This document shows positions 46,073 to 51,450 of a stretch of 64,000 bases of DNA, piece after piece. The stretch covers positions 1 through 64,000 of the forward strand of contig CANKTH010000011.1 of the NCBI GenBank assembly GCA_947486185.1, read 5' to 3'. Source of the stretch: Deltaproteobacteria bacterium. GTDB lineage: Bacteria; Myxococcota_A; UBA796; SXON01. A model generated the notes under the pieces. It made no database searches. It was not told the DNA's origin and saw only the letters and a program-made list of their open reading frames with translations. Made by a program: the position numbers and the translations under genes. Position 1 is the stretch's first letter. The number at the start of each line of letters is the position of its first letter.

Positions 46073-46186
46073 GTTGAGGCCTTCAACCCGGATCCGCGGC
46101 ACGAACCGCTCGAACTCCCGCTGGTTCAGGGTGACGAGCACCGCGCCCTTGGAGGCCGAAACCCAAATCGCTTGCGTGATCCTCGG
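46049..46186 (-). pseudogene. VapC-like PIN-domain toxin remnant (C-terminal end)
   Basis: On the minus strand an open stretch of 45 codons, bounded by an upstream in-frame TGA and a TAG inside the terminator loop, reads AIWVSASKGAVLVTLNQREFERFVPRIRVEGL. This resembles the last third of PIN-domain VapC toxins, where an Ala-x-Leu-Val-Thr-x-Asn segment is followed by an Asp/Glu-Phe-Glu-Arg segment. There is no start codon, no N-terminus and no VapB, so it is a fragment. Overlap with the tRNA terminator shows that the junction cuts the gene. Confidence 0.45.
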
Positions 46187-46206
46187 TCATACAATACGAC
46201 CGGGGG

Positions 46207-47253
46207 ATGATACGGTCCACGGACGCGCAGCGGGCCGAGCACGTCGGCGTCTCCCGGGCCGGGCACCCCACTCTCCTTAGGGCCCCGCTGCTCCTGGGCC
46301 TCCTGTTCCCCATGCCTGATGCGTGGGCGGGACCCGGTGACGCGCTGGTCGTCGAGCTGATGTACCGCTACGGCGACCCGCCCGACCACGGCGGGCCCTC
46401 CCTCATCGGCGCCGCGCACAGCTGTTACTCCTTCTATCAGCCCAGCGTGAGCGCGCTGGCGACCAACGCGGAGCGGCTCGGCGTCACCTACACGTTCGAG
46501 CCTACCGGCGAGCTGGGGGGCTCGGCGCTCCTGGTGCTCAACGACTGGCTCGGCTTCGAGGCGAAGTACGCGAGGCTCACCGTCGGTGACGAGGTCGTGA
46601 CCGAGACCTACTCCTTCGGGCGTGTGGATCCTGAGGCCTCCGACGAGGCGTATCTGCCGACCAAGGACCTGCCGTTCGGCTACATGGTCGGCGTCCTGTT
46701 CAAGGTGGCCCCAAAGCTCCGCCTCTCTACGACCTACCACTCCTGGCTGTACGGGGGGCTGGTGGAGGGCACCGATGGAGGGGACGCGACGTTCGCCTCG
46801 CGTTTCCACCTGGCGCGCATACGGCTCTCCCCCGTGGTCGGCGATGAGCTGGGTGCCGGCTACACCGAGCTCAACCTGGTGAGCTACAGCCTGCCCGGCG
46901 CCCCGGGAGAGGAAGGGGGCATGTTGCTGGAGAACGCGCAGCTGAGCTCCACGGTGGACCTGTTCGCCCGGTACCGCATCCCGATCCGCTCCAACTCCAA
47001 CATCAACGGTCGTCAGAGCAGCCGGACCCGCTACCTCCCCGCCGCGTTCTACGGTCGGGTGGGCGCCGCCGTCGGGGCCACACGGGTCACCGGCCCGGTC
47101 GAGGACTGGGGCGGCTCGATTGGGATGGAGGCCGGGATGGGTCATCTCCTGGGTGGAGACAGGTTCAACCTTGGCTTCTATGCCGGAACTCGGGCATTCA
47201 CCTCGCTGGGGCTTCAGGTGGACCTGGAGGCATTCATCAACGTGCGGCTGTGA
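46207..47253 (+). CDS. Outer-membrane beta-barrel-like protein
   Basis: 348 residues. A 23-residue basic leader is followed by a signal core APLLLGLLFPMPDAWA. The mature part alternates short amphipathic strands and turns (GVTYTFEPTGELGGSALLV, LGFEAKYARLTVGDEV, FYGRVGAAVGATRV) and ends VDLEAFINVRL, consistent with a barrel of 12-16 strands. No named family is recognised. It is the only intact gene in the unit between tRNA-Glu and the first copy of the tRNA 3' end. Confidence 0.6.
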   Translation: MIRSTDAQRAEHVGVSRAGHPTLLRAPLLLGLLFPMPDAWAGPGDALVVELMYRYGDPPDHGGPSLIGAAHSCYSFYQPSVSALATNAERLGVTYTFEPTGELGGSALLVLNDWLGFEAKYARLTVGDEVVTETYSFGRVDPEASDEAYLPTKDLPFGYMVGVLFKVAPKLRLSTTYHSWLYGGLVEGTDGGDATFASRFHLARIRLSPVVGDELGAGYTELNLVSYSLPGAPGEEGGMLLENAQLSSTVDLFARYRIPIRSNSNINGRQSSRTRYLPAAFYGRVGAAVGATRVTGPVEDWGGSIGMEAGMGHLLGGDRFNLGFYAGTRAFTSLGLQVDLEAFINVRL

Positions 47254-47392
47254 GTACGGGTCGCCGCGGGCTGCGCGGTAGGAACGAGAGGTACGCAAGC
47301 GTCCGGTCCTCCCAGACTACGTATTCGCCGAGCCGGTCGTGGACTGGAGCGCCCCCCGACGCTCGCGCCCCATGCGAACGAGTACCGCCAAT

Positions 47393-47481
47393 AAGCGCAG
47401 GTTCAACGCTGATACACCTCCCTCACCATCTCCCTCACCCCCTCCCCGTTCTCCCTCAACCAGTTCCGAAATCGTCCCGTT
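47393..47481. repeat. 89-bp repeat, copy 1
   Basis: Aligns without gaps to 48489-48577; the last 60 bp (47422-47481) differ at one position, the first 29 bp at about a third. It starts AAGCGCAG, has a pyrimidine-rich centre and ends GTTCCGAAATCGTCCCGTT, running into the tRNA-Glu 3' end copy. Read on the minus strand it encodes GRFRNWLRENGEGVREMVR and a stop, in both copies, so it may be the remains of the 3' end of a gene. Confidence 0.85.
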
Positions 47482-47491
47482 GGGACTACCA
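47474..47491 (+). repeat. Exact 18-bp copy of the tRNA-Glu 3' end (att-like site)
   Basis: GTCCCGTTGGGACTACCA is identical to 46015-46032 of tRNA-Glu: 3' side of the T arm, acceptor strand, discriminator and CCA. The rest of the tRNA is absent. With the intact tRNA it flanks 1459 bp as a direct repeat, the pattern left by site-specific integration at a tRNA 3' end. Confidence 0.8.
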
Positions 47492-47494
47492 CTG

Positions 47495-47532
47495 AAAGGC
47501 CCTTCTGAACGCGAGTTTGGAAGGGCCTTTCT
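47495..47532 (+). terminator. Intrinsic terminator after the tRNA-Glu fragment
   Basis: AAAGGCCCTTC and GAAGGGCCTTT form a perfect 11-bp stem around a 14-nt loop, followed by CTCGTTGA. It stands 3 bp after the tRNA fragment, in the same relative place as the terminator of the true tRNA-Glu, but the stem sequence is different. Confidence 0.85.
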
Positions 47533-47652
47533 CGTTGACGGTAGCGTGCGCCCTAACGGGACGGCAGAACTCCTTCGGTGGCGCGACAATACGGGGGCCT
47601 TCCCGGGGCGGACCAGTCGCGAGCTGGGGTTGGATCAGGTTAGATCGCCGCT

Positions 47653-48273
47653 GTGCCCTCCCCCCTCGCGCTCCTCGACCACCGCGTCATCGTAGGCTTC
47701 CACGGCTGTGACCAGGCAATTGCTGATCGTGTGCTGGTCACCGGTGAGCCGATGAAGCCGAGCAGCAACCAGTGGGACTGGCTCGGCGAGGGGATCTACT
47801 TCTGGGAGCAGAACCCCGAGCGGGCCTGGGCGTTCGCGGAAGAACAGCATGCCCGCGGCAAGGTGAAGCGACCCTCCGTCATCGGCGCGTTCATCCACCT
47901 CGGCCGCTGCTTCGACCTCACCCGAAGCGCCGCCACCGGCGCGCTGGCGGGCGCCTACGATGATTTGCTCCCTCGACTCGCCACCATCGGGGCGCCGGTG
48001 CCGGTCAACCGCCCCAGCCGCAGCGGAGGGGACGATCTGCTCCTCCGGGAGTTGGACTGCGCGGTCCTCAACTTCTACCTCCGCGACGCGGACAGGACGC
48101 TCGGAGGCGGTGACAAGTTCTACCAGACCGTCCGCGGCGTTTTCGTCGAGGGGGTTCCAGCGTTCCCTGGCGCGTCTATCTTCACGAAGACGCACACCCA
48201 GGTCGCGGTGCGCGACCCCGCGGTAATCGTCGGCTACTTCCGCCCCTCGCGCTATACTTCTTCTGGAGTCTGA
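47653..48273 (+). CDS. Putative ADP-ribosyltransferase-like toxin
   Basis: 206 residues, GTG start. IVGFHGCDQAIADRVLVTGE (about 13-32), WLGEGIYFWEQNPERAWAFAEE (43-64) and VIGAFIHLGRCFDL (76-89) resemble the opening of ADP-ribosyltransferase-fold proteins: an HG motif (His17), a later GxGIYF motif (Tyr49) and a possible acidic third site in LLRELDCAVLNFYL. Proteins with this HGC and GIYFWE pattern are frequent in bacterial genomes as uncharacterised genes next to short partners. The toxin role is inferred. The stop is 1 bp before the next ATG. Confidence 0.55.
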   Translation: MPSPLALLDHRVIVGFHGCDQAIADRVLVTGEPMKPSSNQWDWLGEGIYFWEQNPERAWAFAEEQHARGKVKRPSVIGAFIHLGRCFDLTRSAATGALAGAYDDLLPRLATIGAPVPVNRPSRSGGDDLLLRELDCAVLNFYLRDADRTLGGGDKFYQTVRGVFVEGVPAFPGASIFTKTHTQVAVRDPAVIVGYFRPSRYTSSGV

Positions 48274-48274
48274 G

Positions 48275-48469
48275 ATGAACCAGCCCACGAACCCCTACGC
48301 CGACCCCCAGATCGCCGCGGACTCGGCCGCGGTGCGTGCGCGCTGGGCGTCCCTGACCGCCGAGGAGCAGACGGCCTTCCTCGTCGAGATCGGCATCCTC
48401 ACGCCCGACCTCCAACTCCACCCCCGCTACGGTGGCCCCACGCCGAGCGCTGACGCCCAGGCGAAGTAG
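48275..48469 (+). CDS. Small partner protein of the putative toxin
   Basis: 64 residues, ATG 1 bp after the upstream stop with GGAG inside the upstream gene, so co-translated. Sequence begins MNQPTNPYADPQIAADSAAV and has a helical core ARWASLTAEEQTAFLVEIGI. No DNA-binding motif. Size and position fit an antitoxin or immunity protein, which is an inference from context only. Confidence 0.5.
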   Translation: MNQPTNPYADPQIAADSAAVRARWASLTAEEQTAFLVEIGILTPDLQLHPRYGGPTPSADAQAK

Positions 48470-48488
48470 CCGACCCGGGTCCGCGCAG

Positions 48489-48577
48489 AAGCGCAGCTTC
48501 ATCGCGCATACCCCGCTCTCACCATCTCCCTCACACCCTCCCCGTTCTCCCTCAACCAGTTCCGAAATCGTCCCGTT
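48489..48577. repeat. 89-bp repeat, copy 2
   Basis: Counterpart of 47393-47481. The final 60 bp (48518-48577) match with a single change. It again ends in the tRNA-derived GTCCCGTT, after which the match to the tRNA fails. Confidence 0.85.
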
Positions 48578-48587
48578 AGGTCTACTT
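48570..48587 (+). repeat. Degraded copy of the tRNA-Glu 3' end
   Basis: GTCCCGTTAGGTCTACTT matches 14 of the 18 bp of the tRNA-Glu 3' end; CCA is lost. It closes a second unit of 1096 bp containing the toxin-like pair. Greater decay suggests an older event than the copy at 47474. Confidence 0.6.
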
Positions 48588-48590
48588 CAA

Positions 48591-48638
48591 GCGGATACGC
48601 CCCTCCAGACTGCGCTTTGGAAGGGCGTTCGCTTTTTT
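48591..48638 (+). terminator. Intrinsic terminator after the degraded tRNA-Glu fragment
   Basis: ACGCCCCTCC pairs with GGAAGGGCGT (one mismatch) around a 12-nt loop; flanking GCG and CGC extend it, and TTTTTT follows. Third terminator in the same position relative to a tRNA-Glu 3' end. Confidence 0.8.
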
Positions 48639-49131
48639 GCTCAAGCGTCTCCGTTTCCAGCCGGGGAATTCGGGCGCCCGGTCGGCCGGGCGGACCGCCG
48701 CGCGATCTCGGGCGGGCCAGTCCCTCGACGGTTCGGGTTGGGCCTCGCGCGAGCCGCCCTTGGGAACCTCGACCCCATCGTCGTCGAGGCCTGGCGCTGC
48801 GGGCTGCTGCGCGCAGCGGGCCGGCCCCGTCGCGTTCTACGCCGACGGTGAGCCCCCGAGACTGCGCTGTCCGTGCCTCCTGAGGTCGGTCGGAAGACGA
48901 CGGAGTCGACCGGGGCCTACACCCTGGAAATGGCGGCCGCTGACGCCGCGGCGCGCACCGAGCGGGACGGTGCCGTTCATCCGCGGTGGAGCCTGCCGCG
49001 CCGGTACCTGATGGCGTGCCACCGTCAACCTGACCGGCGGACTGTCGGCCGTTCGTCGGCATCTTCCGGAATAACCAAGGTTTGATGTATGGCACGGCCC
49101 TTGCGTCGCCTCGGTACCTCCCGAGCGCCCG
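48639..49131. other. 493-bp region without a recognisable gene
   Basis: Both strands give only Arg/Pro/Gly-rich open readings of the sort expected by chance in GC-rich DNA. No repeat, tRNA or hairpin stands out. Probably decayed or regulatory DNA between the tRNA-Glu units and the DUF4157-like gene. Confidence 0.5.
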
Positions 49132-49761
49132 ATGCGACAGCACGCCCACCTCCGCCCCGCCGGCCAGTCTGCCCTTTGCCCCGCGGCGATCACGCCCGCG
49201 AAGGACGGGGTGGAGGCACAGGTCATTGCAGCCTTACAAGGCCGTTTTGGCAATCGGCAAGTGCTCGCATGCCTCGCCGCTTCCGGCCCAGCCCCTCGCC
49301 CGGAGCCCGCGGCGGCAGATGGCGCTTTCGCGGGGGCAGGCGGGCTCCCCGATCGCGACGCCAACGACGCCCCGGCCGCCGAGGACGGCCCCTTCAGCTG
49401 GATGATCGGTGACGCGGTCGCGCTCGGCCTCGCCGGCATCGTGGTCGAGGATTCGCTGACCACGGGCTCCAACCAGGCGGTGATCGCCCGGATGCGCGCC
49501 GGGCAGGGCCGCGGGCCTTCCGTCTTCGCTCGTGACTCCGGGGTCCCGCTGCCAGAGGGTGTTCGCACCCGAGTCGAGCAGGTTTTTGGAGGGGCGCTCG
49601 GACAGGTGTGGGGGCAGTCCGGTGATGCTTCCCCGCGTGACGCCGCCGATGGGGGAAGAGTGGGGGCGCCTCCGAACCACACGGGCGCCTCGCCCACCTC
49701 GGCGGATGTCAGCGCCTTCGCAGCTCCCGACCTTCGCTCGCCGAGACGCGCCGTGCCGTAG
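49132..49761 (+). CDS. DUF4157-like protein, possibly eCIS-associated, probably truncated
   Basis: 209 residues. Residues 33-50 read VIAALQGRFGNRQVLACLA, like the LQ-x-x-x-GN-x-x-V segment common at the N-terminus of extracellular contractile injection system (eCIS) associated proteins. Residues about 140-165 (GVPLPEGVRTRVEQVFGGALGQV) resemble the start of DUF4157. The expected zinc-protease-like HELxH end is absent: after GQV the frame runs into Pro/Gly/Ala-rich sequence and stops. It may be a truncated or frameshifted copy. No contractile-tail genes are near. Confidence 0.45.
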   Translation: MRQHAHLRPAGQSALCPAAITPAKDGVEAQVIAALQGRFGNRQVLACLAASGPAPRPEPAAADGAFAGAGGLPDRDANDAPAAEDGPFSWMIGDAVALGLAGIVVEDSLTTGSNQAVIARMRAGQGRGPSVFARDSGVPLPEGVRTRVEQVFGGALGQVWGQSGDASPRDAADGGRVGAPPNHTGASPTSADVSAFAAPDLRSPRRAVP

Positions 49762-49905
49762 CGCGCACGCTCGGCCTGAGCTGGACGTGGGGGCGTCCCA
49801 TGGGGGCAGGTCCGCCGGTGTTGGCAACTGCGCCGACCGCGCGGCGCCAGCGACCCCCGCGACCCCTTCTCCGTCGAAGACGCATGGACCTACGTACAGA
49901 AAGGG

Positions 49906-50106
49906 ATGGACGCCAAGCGCGTGGTGACCGCGCTGATCGTCCTGCTCGCGACGGGCTGCCCGCCCGACTGGAGGTCAGGGCCCGGGTGGCGGGCCGTCAC
50001 GCGGAGAGACCGCCGCAAGAGGGGCCGAGGAGGTTTCAACCGGGATCTACCAGCGGGGGCCAGCCGAGCGGAGGCAGCGCCTCCTCGAGGTACGCGCCGA
50101 GGCTGA
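49906..50106 (+). CDS. Possible truncated lipoprotein
   Basis: MDAKRVVTALIVLLATGCPPDW is a plausible lipoprotein signal with lipobox LATGC. The following 44 residues are Arg-rich and overlap the 3' end of the amidase gene on the other strand, so the original C-terminus is probably lost. AAAGGG sits directly before the ATG, an unfavourable spacing. It may be a decayed start or a chance reading. Confidence 0.25.
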   Translation: MDAKRVVTALIVLLATGCPPDWRSGPGWRAVTRRDRRKRGRGGFNRDLPAGASRAEAAPPRGTRRG

Positions 50107-51370
50107 GCAACAGCCCTTCGGAGCCGGGGGGGCCTGAGAGCTGCACACCTATCGGGACCCCAAGTGTCGGGTGGAGCCCGGCGGGCACCGAGAGCGCGGG
50201 GCGGCCGGTGACGTTGAAGGGCGCGGTGAAGGCACCTAAAGTCGCTGCGGTGCGGAAGCAGCGCTCCCCGTCTTCCACCGGGAGGAAACCGACGGGTGGC
50301 GGCGGGACGGCCACGGTCGGTGTCAACAATACGTCGGAGGCATCGGCCCACTCTCCCCATCGCCGCGTCATCTCCCGCTGCCGCTCTTGCCCCAGTCCAG
50401 AAGGAAGCTTTACCGCGGACTCCCGTAGCCAGCGCGTAGCGGGCTCAGCGCGCGAGGGCCGCAGGAGAGGCAGACTCGCCATCATCCCCTGCCAGATAGG
50501 TAGGAAACTGTCGAGATCGCCTTCGGGCGCCTGCCGCTCCTCCACCGAGTGGCCCCCATGCTCCAGCAGCCCGGCCACCCGATAGAGCGCGGCGAGCACC
50601 TCGGGATCGGTGGGCCCTACGACCGTTTGGGTGAGCATCCAGACGCGACGCGGTCCCGGGGGCATGAGGACCGTAGGCGGACGGCGACTCATCCAATCGA
50701 AGAGCGCCGCGGCATCCGCCACCTTTCGGGTGAGGGCACCGCAGGTGAAGAGGATCTCCTTTTCGGGCAGACCGAAAGCGTTGGGGATCGAGCCGCGCGT
50801 CGCCTTCAGGCCCACGAGCCCGCAAAAGGAGGAGGGGATCCGGATCGAGCCACCCCCGTCACTGCCATGAGCCACCGGCAGCATTCCCGCTGCGACGGCC
50901 GCCGCGCTGCCGCCCGACGATCCTCCAGCTGTGCGGCTCAGATCCCAGGGGTTGCGTGTCGGTGGGCGGCCGCGCGGCTCGGTGATCGGGAGGGCGCCCA
51001 GCTCCGAGGTCGCCAGCTTGCCGATCAGCACAAACCCCGCCGCCCGGAGGCGCGAGACGGTGCGATCATCCACCGGAGACCATACCGGCCCCAAGGCGCC
51101 GCCGCCGAAATCGGTCCGGCGAAAGCGCACGAGGTTGAGGTCCTTGACGCCGATTGGCACGCCGTGGAAGGGCGGCCGCTCCCCACGCGACTGGTCGCGA
51201 GCGCGGGAGTCCCGCAGCGCGTCATCGGGCCAGACCTGGGTGAAGGCGCCGATCTGACCGTCGAGACGGGCGATACGTTCGAGGAAAAACCGTGTTACTT
51301 CCTCAGATGAGAGCTTGCGCTCGCGGATCGCGGCGGCGAGGGCGAGCGGACCCATGTCCTGGAGGCGCAT
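50036..51370 (-). CDS. Amidase (amidase signature family)
   Basis: 444 residues from the ATG at 51370; a GTG 51 bp upstream is an alternative. The Ser-cisSer-Lys triad is visible: Lys in GVPIGVKDLN, the flexible GGSSGGSAAAVAAG loop and the nucleophile region GSDGGGSIRIPSSFCGLVGLK. Hydrolyses amide bonds; substrate unknown. It is not GatA, since its C-terminus and context differ and gatB at 57961 is in another operon. Downstream of the A-T-R biosynthetic gene, it could belong to that cluster. Confidence 0.88.
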   Translation of the reverse strand: MRLQDMGPLALAAAIRERKLSSEEVTRFFLERIARLDGQIGAFTQVWPDDALRDSRARDQSRGERPPFHGVPIGVKDLNLVRFRRTDFGGGALGPVWSPVDDRTVSRLRAAGFVLIGKLATSELGALPITEPRGRPPTRNPWDLSRTAGGSSGGSAAAVAAGMLPVAHGSDGGGSIRIPSSFCGLVGLKATRGSIPNAFGLPEKEILFTCGALTRKVADAAALFDWMSRRPPTVLMPPGPRRVWMLTQTVVGPTDPEVLAALYRVAGLLEHGGHSVEERQAPEGDLDSFLPIWQGMMASLPLLRPSRAEPATRWLRESAVKLPSGLGQERQREMTRRWGEWADASDVLLTPTVAVPPPPVGFLPVEDGERCFRTAATLGAFTAPFNVTGRPALSVPAGLHPTLGVPIGVQLSGPPGSEGLLLSLGAYLEEALPPLGWPPLVDPG

Positions 51371-51450
51371 GATGGGGGTGTAGCCTGTCTTCGACCCGCG
51401 GGCGGCGGCTAAGGGCAGCACGGGTCAGATTCGGCCGCTTACGCCTCTTT

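Larger units (their letters stand above)
47254..47652. other. 399-bp non-coding region holding a tRNA-derived repeat and terminator
   Basis: No credible gene on the plus strand. It contains the 89-bp repeat (47393-47481), the exact tRNA-Glu 3' copy (47474-47491) and a strong terminator (47495-47532). The first 140 bp show nothing identifiable. A minus-strand reading of the repeat is discussed under the repeat entry. Confidence 0.6.

Noticed and set aside
46126..47298. 390-codon minus-strand open frame opposite the barrel-like gene
   Set aside because: The plus-strand gene has a signal peptide and strand pattern; the antisense frame has neither and crosses the VapC-like remnant in another frame.
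47393..48640. Integron attC-like recombination sites at the repeats
   Set aside because: No core-site RYYYAAC/GTTRRRY pairs or intI; the shared core is plainly the tRNA-Glu 3' end.
48837..49697. 286-codon minus-strand open frame over the DUF4157-like gene
   Set aside because: Ser/Pro/Ala/Arg-rich, no family signal; the plus-strand reading has two recognisable segments.
50036..51370. gatA for the GatCAB complex
   Set aside because: The amidase lies in another gene group than gatB, and its C-terminal half lacks the GatA-type motifs I would expect; a general amidase is the safer call.
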